The notes beneath the pieces were generated by a model that saw only the letters and a program-made list of their open reading frames with translations, did not search any database and was not told where the DNA came from. A stretch of DNA of 43,084 nt, from assembly GCA_027021335.1 (NCBI GenBank), contig JALUUO010000057.1, forward strand, positions 1-43,084. The letters are read 5' to 3'. The DNA comes from Nitrospirota bacterium (lineage in GTDB: Bacteria > Nitrospirota > Thermodesulfovibrionia > SZUA-242). This document shows positions 1-8,907 of this stretch, one piece after another. Within the stretch, counting starts at the first letter, position 1. Each line of letters starts with the position of its first letter. Position numbers and translations under genes: made by a program.

Positions 1-12
1 TCTCAGGTCTCT

Positions 13-711
13 TCAAGGTATCGGATAAAAAGTACAATTAAGATCAAGTGCGGCTGCAAGTTGTTCCAGGTACTCTTTTCTCCTGACCTCAACAGCGCCC
101 ATCCGGGCTGTGGTTTCTGTGATCACCTGGCAGTCAAGCAGTACAAAACCGCGTGCTCTTAAATGTTTAACAAGGGCTGCCAAAGCCACCTTTGAGGCGT
201 TAGGTTTGCAGTAGAACATGGATTCACCGGCAAAAAATCCGCCGATGCAGACACCGTAAAGTCCACCGGCCAATTCACCATCACTCCATGCCTCAATGCT
301 GTGTGCGTGGCCTAGCCGGTGAAGCTCGATATATGCTTCTATCATATCCTTTGTAAGCCAGCCCGGCCCGTAATTTTCTTCGTGCCTGGATGCGCACTGC
401 TTTATGACTTTGCTGAAATCCGAATTGATACGTATCTCGAAAATATTTCTATTTATAATCTTCCGGAGTGTACGGCTGATCTGGAATGCCTCCAGCGGAA
501 TTACAGCACGTGGATCAGGCGACCACCACAGAATCGGTTGGCCAGGACCATACCAAGGAAAAATCCCGCTTCTGTAAGCCAGCATCAGGCGTTCGGGAGA
601 AAGATCACCACCTACAGCAACGATTCCCTCATGCGTGGAAGTTTCAACGTCCGGAAACCAAAGTCCTGCACCTTTGGTGCTATGGTCTTTGAGACTCCCC
701 TGGACAATCAT
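13..711 (-). CDS. aat: Leucyl/phenylalanyl-tRNA--protein transferase
   Basis: Aat transfers Leu or Phe from aminoacyl-tRNA to N-terminal Lys/Arg of proteins in the cytoplasm, creating N-degrons that ClpS delivers to ClpA(P). The 232-residue length fits the family. Family blocks are visible: FPW near residue 51, WWSPDPRAVI (about 62-71), HSIEAW (about 136-141), GGLYG and GFFAGESMF (about 148-166). The stop is at 13-15. The ATG at 711 lies only 6 bases after the stop of the sulfotransferase-like gene, with a weak GAGCGG upstream. It therefore looks like the last gene of a minus-strand run rather than having its own promoter. The partner genes clpS and clpA lie 13 kb away on the same strand, separated by the phosphatase/sulfatase-fold island. 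Identity is firm; co-transcription is inferred from spacing. Confidence 0.95.
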   Translation of the reverse strand: MIVQGSLKDHSTKGAGLWFPDVETSTHEGIVAVGGDLSPERLMLAYRSGIFPWYGPGQPILWWSPDPRAVIPLEAFQISRTLRKIINRNIFEIRINSDFSKVIKQCASRHEENYGPGWLTKDMIEAYIELHRLGHAHSIEAWSDGELAGGLYGVCIGGFFAGESMFYCKPNASKVALAALVKHLRARGFVLLDCQVITETTARMGAVEVRRKEYLEQLAAALDLNCTFYPIP

Positions 712-717
712 AACCGC

Positions 718-1329
718 TCACTTTTTTCTTTGACGGTAAAGCTTTGGATCAATCACTGCTTCTGCCTTTTCAGAATCCAGTATACCGTCCAGAAATTTAT
801 TGATCATTTCAATATGAGGTTTTGGATCTTCGAGCAGCTCGTTGAAATTTATATCAAGACGCATTATGTTCGGCTGGCTGTTGACCCAAGCATCAACCTG
901 CTGTAAGTGCTCCATATAAAGCCCGGCCATTTCCTCATCACTTGTATCGTCTGCGTCCTCTTTACGGCGAACCAGCATTTTTTTCTGAGAAGCCAGGATT
1001 TCCGGCATGGACCGCTTCATAAAGATGATGCGGTATGTATAGGCAGGAGGCAGGTACAATAGTAGAGCCGAAATCACCTTGACCACCTTCCCCTCGGCCT
1101 CGGCCAGCCAGGAATTGTCTCCATCAACAAGTTTTTTTACACGTTCAAACTCGTAGTAGCCTTTTGGATTGTCGTCATCCGCGGTTCTTAAGTTGTCGGT
1201 AAGAGGAAGCAAGCCGCCCGCCTCCAGCATTTTCATCATCATTGATGTGCCGGAACGGGGCAGGCCCGAAACAATTGTTATGTCACGGCTATGGTTCTTT
1301 TTTCGAAATACTTTAAGTAGGCGTTTCAT
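718..1329 (-). CDS. Sulfotransferase-like P-loop protein
   Basis: A 203-residue soluble protein with the 5'-phosphosulfate-binding P-loop signature of PAPS-dependent sulfotransferases, SGLPRSGTSMM at residues 21-31. A second family-like segment, RIIFMKRSMPEILASQKKML at about 119-138, corresponds to the 3'-phosphate-binding strand and helix. It is short for a sulfotransferase (usually 250-300), but compact homologues with this P-loop occur. The acceptor cannot be read from the sequence. It starts at ATG 1329, about 120 bases after the polytopic AP-superfamily gene 1452-3701, and ends 6 bases before aat. Placement beside sulfatase-fold genes suggests envelope glycan or lipid modification, but no substrate is shown. 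A general P-loop kinase is the alternative. Confidence 0.8.
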   Translation of the reverse strand: MKRLLKVFRKKNHSRDITIVSGLPRSGTSMMMKMLEAGGLLPLTDNLRTADDDNPKGYYEFERVKKLVDGDNSWLAEAEGKVVKVISALLLYLPPAYTYRIIFMKRSMPEILASQKKMLVRRKEDADDTSDEEMAGLYMEHLQQVDAWVNSQPNIMRLDINFNELLEDPKPHIEMINKFLDGILDSEKAEAVIDPKLYRQRKK

Positions 1330-1451
1330 GTTGTATTTAAATTATAATTACTTTCCTGGTCTTGTTAAAAAAACTTCACCGTTGATGTTGGCAGCAACCC
1401 AGTATCTTGCTACTTGCACTTAGTCGCATCTAATTAGCGGATAAAACGTGG

Positions 1452-3701
1452 TCATTGAACATATCCGAGGGCTTTCAGCCGGTTAAGTGTATCTTTACTT
1501 GGTTGATTGCGGGCAACATTAACTCTTTCAGGTTCGTTTTTCTCCTTTACAGCCAAAAGCCATTTGTTCAGTTTTGATTCGAGATTTTCTGATATGGCGT
1601 TATTTACCATGTCAATGTTCGTCTTTTCTCTGGGGTCTTTTGAAAGGTCATAAAGTTCAGACTTTCCTGAAGTCGAACTTATGAATTTCATGGAATTGGA
1701 AAATATTGCCCGTTCGATACGATGAAACCTCTTATGTAATCTGAGCTTTATACGATCCGGAAATGACTCGCTTATCACAGTTCTATTATTTAAATCTTCG
1801 GGTTTCAACAGGCTGAGACCCTGAACATTTCCGGGAATTTCATATCCCAATGTGTCCAGAACGGTAGGTAATATATCAACACCGCTGACATACTGTTCAA
1901 TTACTGTTTTTTGGCTGCTGTTTGGGTACTTAATAATAAGGGGAACTTTAACCTGGTCTTGATAAACTGAGGTTCCGTGTTCAATATGCTTACGTTCCCC
2001 GAAGGCCTCACCATGGTCTGCAGTGACAATAATCAACGAGTTTTCATATAGATCGGCTTCTTTCAGCCGTGCAAACAGTTTTCCTATATGAAAATCTTCG
2101 TAAGCAATACCACCATCGTACTGGGATAATATATGTTGCCGTTCTTTAACAGTAATATCTCTTTCGAGTCTCAATACCTGATGTTCCAAGTCACGAAAGT
2201 GGCCCATTGTAAAAGTCTCATCTTTACCCGGGAAAAGCCTGTCATATGGTGCCGGCGGGGCATACTCTGTATGGGCATCCATGTAATTTAAAAAGAGGAA
2301 AAAACTGTTGTTATCTTTTTTTGCCTTATCTATAAGTGAAAAGGCAACCTTATTAATTTTATCAGCACGGCGATAGGTGTTATCACGATCGGATGCTGGT
2401 ATCATCCAGGCCATGAAATTATGGATTGTTTGTCTTAGATAGAATGGGCGTACTTTGCTGACAATATTTCCAAGAAATATAACCGGCGATCTATAGTCAT
2501 AAAAATTAAACCCCTGATCCAAATTATAATAATCATGGAGGTATCCTGGGTTTGCAACAACAGCCATTGTTGAGTAGCCTTTTTCAGAAAGTATTTCAGC
2601 AAGTGTATCGAATTTATCGTCCAGGGGCGGTGGACTTTTTGGCCAATCGGCAAATCCGCTTGTTAAATCATCCTCTGACGGTGTATTAAAAATATGATGG
2701 GCACCATGACTTGTTGGATAGAGCCCTGTAAATATTGATGCGTGTGAAGGCAATGTTATGTCAGAGGTTGAGACTGAATTGATGTATAGAGAGGACTCTT
2801 CCGCAAATTTTTTAAGATTGGGAGATGTATCTCTTTCATATCCGTACACTGATAGGTGGTCTGCTCTGACTGTATCCATGCTGATGAGTATGACATTGGG
2901 TTTATTTGTATTTTGAAGTGAAGATAATGTTTTCTGGTCTGTCTGCAGAGGTGTCTGTTTCAGGATAAGACCCGCGCCGAAAACCAGGCAGTAAACAGGA
3001 ACAAGAAACGCCAGCGCCCTCGTAGAAGACACCGGTCTGCTTTCCATCGAATTACTGGTTCTTTTTATAGCTATAATTTTATGAAAAACAAATGATATCA
3101 AAAATACAGCGGCAGGATAAACAAGAGCTGAAAGTGCCCTGACTGTCATCGTGGCACTACGAAGCGGCTCATAAAGTATCCATGGCAGAATACCAACCAG
3201 CACAAAGGCAACAGTCCAGGGATTGGTGATAAAACGCAATCGTTTCTGCCAGAGAGGATATCCTATACTAAGCGCCAGCGCCGGCAGAAGGAGGAGGGAA
3301 ACACCCATAGAGGGTAAAAGTGGACGGATATGGTAGTCCGTATACAACCATATATAACATATATTTGCATTAAAGGCCAGAACAACGGTAAGTGTTGTAA
3401 AGGGAGCGAACATTGAGCTACCTGTTTTTTTCGAGAATAGATTGGCCCTGGTTGCCGCATAAATGCAGAGTCCGGATATTCCACCAATGATCAGACCCAT
3501 AACCGGATAAACGGTAAACAGCAGCAAAGTAAAGTAACGATGAACAGGTGTATAGGCATGTGACGGGGTCATGATCCAAGGAAGAATGGCTGTAAAAAAA
3601 TACTCAACCACTGCATAAACAATCCATGCTGTTACTCCGTATATTGCGCCGGCATACATACTTTCACTAACATTCTGTAACCCTTTGGTTTTTGTATTCA
3701 T
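1452..3701 (-). CDS. Polytopic sulfatase-fold (alkaline phosphatase superfamily) enzyme with Thr nucleophile
   Basis: A 749-residue inner-membrane protein. About seven hydrophobic segments occupy residues 14-250 (for example 15-40, 55-82, 98-120, 128-148, 160-178, 186-210, 228-247), followed by a Sulfatase-type catalytic domain from about 268. Metal-site residues are visible: ISMDTVRADH (D276, D281), ADHGEAFGER (D562, H563) and EHG (H575). The nucleophile position reads T-L-P-S-H-A-S (T316), where true sulfatases have C/S-x-P-x-R. A formylglycine is therefore impossible and a phospho-transferase or phosphodiesterase is more likely. The C-terminus ends NRLKALGYVQ, a tail shared with its paralogues. 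A strong Shine-Dalgarno (AGAAGGAGA) precedes ATG 3701. It is closely related along its full length to 11465-13708, so the two are probably an old duplication. Confidence 0.85.
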   Translation of the reverse strand: MNTKTKGLQNVSESMYAGAIYGVTAWIVYAVVEYFFTAILPWIMTPSHAYTPVHRYFTLLLFTVYPVMGLIIGGISGLCIYAATRANLFSKKTGSSMFAPFTTLTVVLAFNANICYIWLYTDYHIRPLLPSMGVSLLLLPALALSIGYPLWQKRLRFITNPWTVAFVLVGILPWILYEPLRSATMTVRALSALVYPAAVFLISFVFHKIIAIKRTSNSMESRPVSSTRALAFLVPVYCLVFGAGLILKQTPLQTDQKTLSSLQNTNKPNVILISMDTVRADHLSVYGYERDTSPNLKKFAEESSLYINSVSTSDITLPSHASIFTGLYPTSHGAHHIFNTPSEDDLTSGFADWPKSPPPLDDKFDTLAEILSEKGYSTMAVVANPGYLHDYYNLDQGFNFYDYRSPVIFLGNIVSKVRPFYLRQTIHNFMAWMIPASDRDNTYRRADKINKVAFSLIDKAKKDNNSFFLFLNYMDAHTEYAPPAPYDRLFPGKDETFTMGHFRDLEHQVLRLERDITVKERQHILSQYDGGIAYEDFHIGKLFARLKEADLYENSLIIVTADHGEAFGERKHIEHGTSVYQDQVKVPLIIKYPNSSQKTVIEQYVSGVDILPTVLDTLGYEIPGNVQGLSLLKPEDLNNRTVISESFPDRIKLRLHKRFHRIERAIFSNSMKFISSTSGKSELYDLSKDPREKTNIDMVNNAISENLESKLNKWLLAVKEKNEPERVNVARNQPSKDTLNRLKALGYVQ

Positions 3702-3761
3702 ATTTACTCGTTCTCCTTCTGAGTTGTTTTTTTCGCTTGTATAGAAGTTGTATAAAAAAGG

Positions 3762-4589
3762 TTAAACAGAAACCCTAAACGGCTTCAACAGCATAAAGCC
3801 AAATACAAGTGAAAGAATGAAAAACAGTACAAGCCAATGTACAGTCCAGCCAAATAATGAAACCTTCATGTATGGATACCTGACCTCAAAAGACTCGACT
3901 TCAAAATCACTTGCCAAGGCTGGTTCGCCAGGATAAAAAAATGTTTTCAGCCCATTTTCTTTTAAGGTTTTAGGTGAAATTTTTGTAACTTTATCACCAA
4001 TTACAATCCTCTTTTTTATTTCTTTATTAAACACCCGGAAGCTTAAATCGAACTCTCCTTCTTCTTCAGCTTTGATTCTCCAGTATATTTCCTCTCCCCC
4101 GTTAATACGCAGTGGAGGAGTCTCTACCTTCAAACCTTTGGGCAGAACCAAGATTCCATTGGCAGCATTTTCGGACTTAGTTGGATTATTTATTCTTACT
4201 TTTACAATAGCCGTTTCGCCGGAGTGAAGGGGTCTATATTCATATCTAAGGCCGGTCTGAATAATTATTATCACTACAGGCAGCATAACAAACAACAAGG
4301 GTTTTAACATATGCTTCAAGTATATAAGATTATATTTCAACATATTCTTCTGTGCAGATAATACTATCCTTATATCGTTTTTAAATAGTCTTACTTCCAG
4401 GAGATGTCCCATTATTCTGCTTTTAGTTCTCTTAATAGCCTCCTGATTTGATGTATATTTAAAAATTGGAAGCATTATCACTGTAGTCAACAGAGAAACG
4501 GCACACAATCCATATATCGGGTCAATTGACCTGAACGGGTAAAAAAACAGGTCAAAGATTGAAGTAATGATATGATTAAACTTGTTCAT
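3762..4589 (-). CDS. EMC3/DUF106-like (Oxa1/YidC superfamily) membrane protein with extra beta domain
   Basis: A 275-residue protein. TM1 is at about 25-45 and a basic, helical, probably cytoplasmic stretch follows (46-92; K/R rich, AIKRTKSRIMGHLLEVR). TM2 is at about 95-113 and is preceded by YNLIYLKHMLKPLL, with prolines at 97 and 104. A 125-residue beta-rich soluble region follows (116-240; VKVRINNPTKSENAANG, LPKGLKV, then alternating strands). TM3 is at about 247-268. The TM1/basic coiled region/TM2 arrangement with N..YLK.MLKP resembles the DUF106/EMC3/TMCO1 branch of Oxa1-type insertases; this is judged from pattern memory, not a search. The beta region looks like an Ig-like or cohesin-like periplasmic insert. 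The start is 6 bases after the small upstream gene, with no clear Shine-Dalgarno, so translational coupling is likely. Function unknown. Confidence 0.6.
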   Translation of the reverse strand: MNKFNHIITSIFDLFFYPFRSIDPIYGLCAVSLLTTVIMLPIFKYTSNQEAIKRTKSRIMGHLLEVRLFKNDIRIVLSAQKNMLKYNLIYLKHMLKPLLFVMLPVVIIIIQTGLRYEYRPLHSGETAIVKVRINNPTKSENAANGILVLPKGLKVETPPLRINGGEEIYWRIKAEEEGEFDLSFRVFNKEIKKRIVIGDKVTKISPKTLKENGLKTFFYPGEPALASDFEVESFEVRYPYMKVSLFGWTVHWLVLFFILSLVFGFMLLKPFRVSV

Positions 4590-4595
4590 AAACTT

Positions 4596-4787
4596 TTAAG
4601 ATAGATAGCCTAGCCCTTGAAGTCTCTTCTTAACCTTGTCCTCAGAGAGGGATTCATCTTGCCTTGATATCTCTTTTTCTATCAGATGGCTTATAAACTC
4701 ATCAACCGATGAATACCCGGATTTTTCAGCGTATTGTGTAGCCTTTGATAATAATTCCTTCTCAATTTTAATTTTTGAACCAAACAT
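4596..4787 (-). CDS. Small ribbon-helix-helix-like protein with LGYLS tail
   Basis: A 63-residue protein read from ATG 4787, which has a good AAAGGTG site just upstream; an in-frame TTG at 4817 would add ten unconvincing residues. Residues 5-41 follow a CopG/ribbon-helix-helix pattern: the strand KIKIEKELL, a first helix (ATQYAEKSGY), then SSVDEFISHLIEKEISR as the second helix. The acidic linker DESLSED follows. The last 14 residues (KVKKRLQGLGYLS) match the C-terminal tail of the three sulfatase-fold enzymes of this island (LKALGYVQ, LKALGYIQ, LKSLGYL). It sits between the phosphodiesterase gene ending at 4823 and the EMC3-like gene, with 6-base spacing to the latter. It could be a regulator or a small adaptor; DNA binding is unproven. 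Confidence 0.7.
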   Translation of the reverse strand: MFGSKIKIEKELLSKATQYAEKSGYSSVDEFISHLIEKEISRQDESLSEDKVKKRLQGLGYLS

Positions 4788-4822
4788 GATTTCACCTTTC
4801 TTTCTAAAACCTTTCAAGTTTT

Positions 4823-6784
4823 TTAAAATATAGGTTCTCCTACCATATCTTTATCTTTTTCAATATTGAACTCTTTCAAAATAGTAGGCGCAATATCGTA
4901 TAGAGCAGGAGAATCTGTCTTAATCTTCCTGTTTGAAAGAATAACTCCTGGCACCAGCTTATAGTTCCACAAATGTGTACCACTCCATTTCTGCATGTTG
5001 TCACCAATTAGTCCTTCAGGAACCTTGCCCAGAGCTGTTTCCCAGGAAGCCCTATAGCCCCTGTTATAACCTATAAGAAGATCAGGCGAGTCTTCAACAT
5101 ATTTGCCGGAATATAGCTCCCTGCTTTTATAGACTTTACTGATGATACTCTCTCCTGTTACCGGGTCTATCACAGCCTCCAGTTTCTCGATAAGTTCATC
5201 CATAAGTTTTTCTTTTTCAGCTCCACTTGATACTATTCCCTTGCCCTCTCTTCCCTTGAGGTTTATATATACTCCATTGAAACCAAGTGCATACGCAGTT
5301 GTCTGGTTGAAGTCCACGTTCTCGAAAAAGGCTCCGCTTTTTTTAATGTTTCTGTCGATAAAATTAATATATCCGTTATTTTTCAACCAGGTATTCAGAT
5401 GAAAATATCTGCGAAAAGAACCAAAACCGTGATCTGAAAGAGTTATGAGGGTGGTGTCGGCATCGATTTTTTTCATTGTATTTTCAAGAATGATATCCAT
5501 GTCCATATATGTTTTTCTTATGGCTCCGGAGTATTGCGCAGCTTCTTCCGAGTTATGGGCAGGATGTTTCTTGTCTATGTTTCGCCAAAACATATGTTGA
5601 ACAGGATCAGTCGTAGGGAAATAAACAAATAAGAGGCCTGAGTCGAATCGCTTCATCTCCAGGTCGAGCATCCTTATTCTTTCGTTCTTTATAAATTCAG
5701 ATAACTCCAGGAAGTCATCGTTATGAAGGTAATCCTGATCCAGAGCTTTTGTATCTTCAGGCATTCCCTGAGTATAGAAAAAACCGATTTCATCAACAAG
5801 CTCGGCCGAGTAGTCATCAGGAGTACTGACCGGAATTGTTGGATTGGAAGGATCAATATTTATTGGAGAGACGTAAAGTTCAAACTCCGGCCTGACTTTC
5901 ATCAGGTAGAACCGGCAGATTCCGGTTATTGATTGAAAAGGTGCAAGGTTAAATTCAACCTGTGCCCAATCGCTCCACTCCCCTTCATTCAGAAGAAACT
6001 CGTTGTCACCTGCCTGGATCAGCGCCACCGGGTTTTCAGGATCGACTGTTATTGTAAGCTCTAAACTTACTTCGGTCTTGTCAGCCCTAAACGGATTTGG
6101 AGGCCCAGTCAATTTTGTTTTAACGATATTATTTGAAAAATGTATGTTTAATACTCTACCGCTTGTGACCTCCTCATCTGTTTTTATTTTTTTGGTGGTA
6201 TAAAAAGTAAATGTTCCGTATGTTCCCAATATGTCCGGTGTCCCCATTCCAGAGAGGGTTTTTGCTCCGGATTTGACAGGTGGAAAGTTTGCCGGAATTT
6301 TTATCACTGTTGAAGGGATACCCTCGTGTTCAAGGATTTCCCAGAAGGCCTTTCCTTTTCTAAGAAGCAGTGTTTCGGCCTTAGAAAACGGAATAAGCCA
6401 ATCACCTATTTTAAGTGTTCTTTCGGCTTCAGTCGTCTTGGAGGTGGAAAGATAAGGCATGTAGCTTTGCGGTTCTCTGGCGATAAAATCAAAAATACCG
6501 TGCCCTCCGGGATTCATGCCCGTGATTAAGTTAGACCATGCTACAGGGCTTTGAGGCGGCATGGAAGTGACAAGAGGTTTGAAACTCCCCATTTCCTTAA
6601 GCCGTTTAAAGTTCGGCATAAGGCCTTCCGCCATATATTTTTCGAGCAGCACAGGGTCCATACCGTCAAAACCAAGTACAAGAACCTTTTTTGCAGCTTG
6701 TGGCTGTTTTGCCTCAGCTAGGGAAGAGATTGCGAAGTAAGAGGCAACGATGAAAAGTATGGTAAATAAGATAAATCGTTTCAT
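4823..6784 (-). CDS. Exported type I phosphodiesterase/nucleotide pyrophosphatase-like enzyme
   Basis: A 653-residue protein with an N-terminal hydrophobic signal or anchor (residues 3-24, ending SSLAEA), placing the enzyme in the periplasm. The alkaline-phosphatase-superfamily core begins at KKVLVLGFDGMDP (D40 metal ligand). The nucleophile region is PPQSPVAWSNLITG with S79 aligning with the NPP Thr/Ser. The later metal site is LSDHGFGSF, and GTHLWNYKLVPGV lies near the end. It is a paralogue of the gene immediately upstream (6781-8907), sharing the same blocks in order, but lacks the YIGPGAG membrane segment. Its ATG overlaps the upstream stop by four bases (ATGA), indicating translational coupling and probable joint action. 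Substrate unknown; phosphodiester or phosphoryl-lipid headgroup hydrolysis is a family-level guess. Confidence 0.85.
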   Translation of the reverse strand: MKRFILFTILFIVASYFAISSLAEAKQPQAAKKVLVLGFDGMDPVLLEKYMAEGLMPNFKRLKEMGSFKPLVTSMPPQSPVAWSNLITGMNPGGHGIFDFIAREPQSYMPYLSTSKTTEAERTLKIGDWLIPFSKAETLLLRKGKAFWEILEHEGIPSTVIKIPANFPPVKSGAKTLSGMGTPDILGTYGTFTFYTTKKIKTDEEVTSGRVLNIHFSNNIVKTKLTGPPNPFRADKTEVSLELTITVDPENPVALIQAGDNEFLLNEGEWSDWAQVEFNLAPFQSITGICRFYLMKVRPEFELYVSPINIDPSNPTIPVSTPDDYSAELVDEIGFFYTQGMPEDTKALDQDYLHNDDFLELSEFIKNERIRMLDLEMKRFDSGLLFVYFPTTDPVQHMFWRNIDKKHPAHNSEEAAQYSGAIRKTYMDMDIILENTMKKIDADTTLITLSDHGFGSFRRYFHLNTWLKNNGYINFIDRNIKKSGAFFENVDFNQTTAYALGFNGVYINLKGREGKGIVSSGAEKEKLMDELIEKLEAVIDPVTGESIISKVYKSRELYSGKYVEDSPDLLIGYNRGYRASWETALGKVPEGLIGDNMQKWSGTHLWNYKLVPGVILSNRKIKTDSPALYDIAPTILKEFNIEKDKDMVGEPIF

Positions 6785-8907
6785 CTTTCGCTCTCTGGCT
6801 TTTTTGGGCTGATTAAAGGCTTTCCGTCCATATAAGATGGAATCTCCACTCCGAATAAATCAAGAACGGTAGGGGCCATATCCTTGATATGGGGGGTGTC
6901 ATCAGATATTTTTCTGTTACAAAAGAAGACTCCCGGAACAAGACGCGGATCCATGCAGTGATCTCCACTCCAGCTTTTGTTATTATCTTCGAATGTTTTT
7001 GCGTCCACTCTGCCGACAGCCGCCCCCCAGGATGCTCTGTAACCTTCGTTATAACCTATAATCAGATCAGGACCATTATCACGGTATGGCCCATCATAAT
7101 GTTTTGTAATATCATAAACTTCTTTTATCGCGATTTGTTCTGTTTCTTCATCAGGCAGACCTTTAAGCCTGTTTATCAGCTCCGCCTTTAACTCTTCTTT
7201 TTCATCAGAAGACACAATCCCCTGCGCTTCTCTTCCCTTTTGGTTTATATAAATACCACTCAGGCCGAAGGTATATGCCCTGGTCTTGCTCCAGTCAATA
7301 TCCTTAAACCATTCATCACCTGTCTCTTTTCCATCCTTCATCGCTAAATATCCGTTTTTATAAAGCCATGAGTTCAGATTGATTCCACGCTTAAACTGTT
7401 TGAATCCATGGTCGGAAATAACCATCAAGACATCGTCTTTATCAATGGTTTTCATCACCCTGCCGATCATGTCATCCATCCTGGTATATAGTTGCTCAAC
7501 CGTGTTTTCGTAATTTTCTTTAACTACATTATTAATAGAGTGAGCAGGATGGTCTTTAGAGATAAAACGCATAAACATGTGTTGAATTCTATCTGTTGTA
7601 TCAAACACACATACGCACAAACCGTTTTTTGTCTTATCAATAGCGTTGAAAAACATCGTTTCTCTTTCTTCGTGGTGCTTGTATGCCTGCTCCAGAAAGA
7701 TATCTTCATCGATCACTCTTTCGTTTAACGCCCATGTATCCTCAGCAAGACCGAGGGTGGCGTAACTGCCCATAATCTTAGCCAGGTAGACAGAATAGGA
7801 AAATGGAAACGATATGGGAAGAGATGGAGATTCAGGGTCGATATTTATAGGAGTCATGTACATTTCGAAGTCCGGTTGAATGTTTTTTATATAAAAACGG
7901 CATATTCCATGAACCTTCATGCCCGGCCCGGCTTTAAAAGTTAATTTCACCCAGGGAGAATAAGTCCCCTTTTTAAGCCTTATTTTTTCTTTTAATATCT
8001 CTAAAGTAGCTTCATCTTCACTGTTTACGGTAATAATAAGTGGGATACGCATTTCTTCGGTTTTTTTGAGCAGGTAATTATCCGGTCCCGGAATATGCGT
8101 TTTGATTTTATTCCCTTCCCTGTCAACATGTATCTGTACTCCACCTGTCTGTTTTTCAACCGAGTTTATATTGGATGTATAACCGGTAAAGGTTCCCTGA
8201 GTACCCTTTAAATCCGGTACACACATTCCGGATAAAAGCACTCCGTTCAACTTTTCAGGAGGATATGTTATAGGTACCCTGATTATTGCACTAAAAATAC
8301 CGTACTTATCCATGTGAGTCCAGAAGGGCTTGCCTTTTCTTAAAAGCTTGACACTTGCTTTGCTTAGCGGGATCGAATATTTACCTATGGATAGGTTTCT
8401 TTTTGAGCCTGTCTCTACCTTTGTTGACGAGAGTTCCGGAAGATAAGTACGAAGGTCGCGGTTTAAAAAGTCGAAGATATTATGGCGTGACGGATCGACG
8501 CCTGTAATAAATGTGGACCATGCCACTGGAGAGATCGGCGGAAGAGTTGTCTGGAGTTTTTGAAATGTGCCGCTACTTCCGAGTTCTGAAAGGTTCGGGA
8601 GTTTGCCTTCCTGCATATATTGTGTAGCCAGGTCTGGATCCAGCCCATCAAGACCCACTATAATTACGCGCTTGGTATCATGTTTTGCAAACGAACGCTT
8701 TTTTGTCTTTAAGCCTCTAATGACAAGGCTAAGCGGCCAGAAAAGAATTGTCATTACAGCCAATAATATACTTACAAGAAGGATGAAGAAAGAGGATATG
8801 AATGCGAAACCAGCGCCGGGACCAATATAAGCATGCGCGGTTTCAATGCCGCCAGGAAGTAAAGATACAGATAACGTTAATACTAATATATAAAGAAGTT
8901 TTTTCAT
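6781..8907 (-). CDS. Membrane-anchored type I phosphodiesterase-like enzyme with YIGPGAG motif
   Basis: Read from ATG 8907 the protein has 708 residues and starts with a clear signal sequence (MKKLLYILVLTLSV). A TTG at 8940 would put 11 polar residues before it. After the predicted cleavage region (ETAHA) come AYIGPGAG and a long hydrophobic helix (about 32-65), then a basic cytoplasm-type patch. The catalytic domain starts at RVIIVGLDGLDPD (metal-binding Asp about 87) with nucleophile motif PPISPVAWSTFITG (Ser about 126) and SDHGFKQF. The sequence parallels the 653-residue downstream paralogue throughout. This is the first gene of the minus-strand run leading to aat. The topology between the signal and the second helix is ambiguous, so whether the active site is periplasmic is inferred from the paralogue. 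Confidence 0.82.
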   Translation of the reverse strand: MKKLLYILVLTLSVSLLPGGIETAHAYIGPGAGFAFISSFFILLVSILLAVMTILFWPLSLVIRGLKTKKRSFAKHDTKRVIIVGLDGLDPDLATQYMQEGKLPNLSELGSSGTFQKLQTTLPPISPVAWSTFITGVDPSRHNIFDFLNRDLRTYLPELSSTKVETGSKRNLSIGKYSIPLSKASVKLLRKGKPFWTHMDKYGIFSAIIRVPITYPPEKLNGVLLSGMCVPDLKGTQGTFTGYTSNINSVEKQTGGVQIHVDREGNKIKTHIPGPDNYLLKKTEEMRIPLIITVNSEDEATLEILKEKIRLKKGTYSPWVKLTFKAGPGMKVHGICRFYIKNIQPDFEMYMTPINIDPESPSLPISFPFSYSVYLAKIMGSYATLGLAEDTWALNERVIDEDIFLEQAYKHHEERETMFFNAIDKTKNGLCVCVFDTTDRIQHMFMRFISKDHPAHSINNVVKENYENTVEQLYTRMDDMIGRVMKTIDKDDVLMVISDHGFKQFKRGINLNSWLYKNGYLAMKDGKETGDEWFKDIDWSKTRAYTFGLSGIYINQKGREAQGIVSSDEKEELKAELINRLKGLPDEETEQIAIKEVYDITKHYDGPYRDNGPDLIIGYNEGYRASWGAAVGRVDAKTFEDNNKSWSGDHCMDPRLVPGVFFCNRKISDDTPHIKDMAPTVLDLFGVEIPSYMDGKPLISPKKPESER

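Noticed and set aside
319-906. 195-codon plus-strand frame across aat and the sulfotransferase gene
   Set aside because: Crosses two supported minus-strand genes and has no recognisable motif.
1452-3701. Annotation as an arylsulfatase
   Set aside because: The formylglycine position is Thr (T316), so the sulfatase mechanism does not apply; only the fold name is retained.
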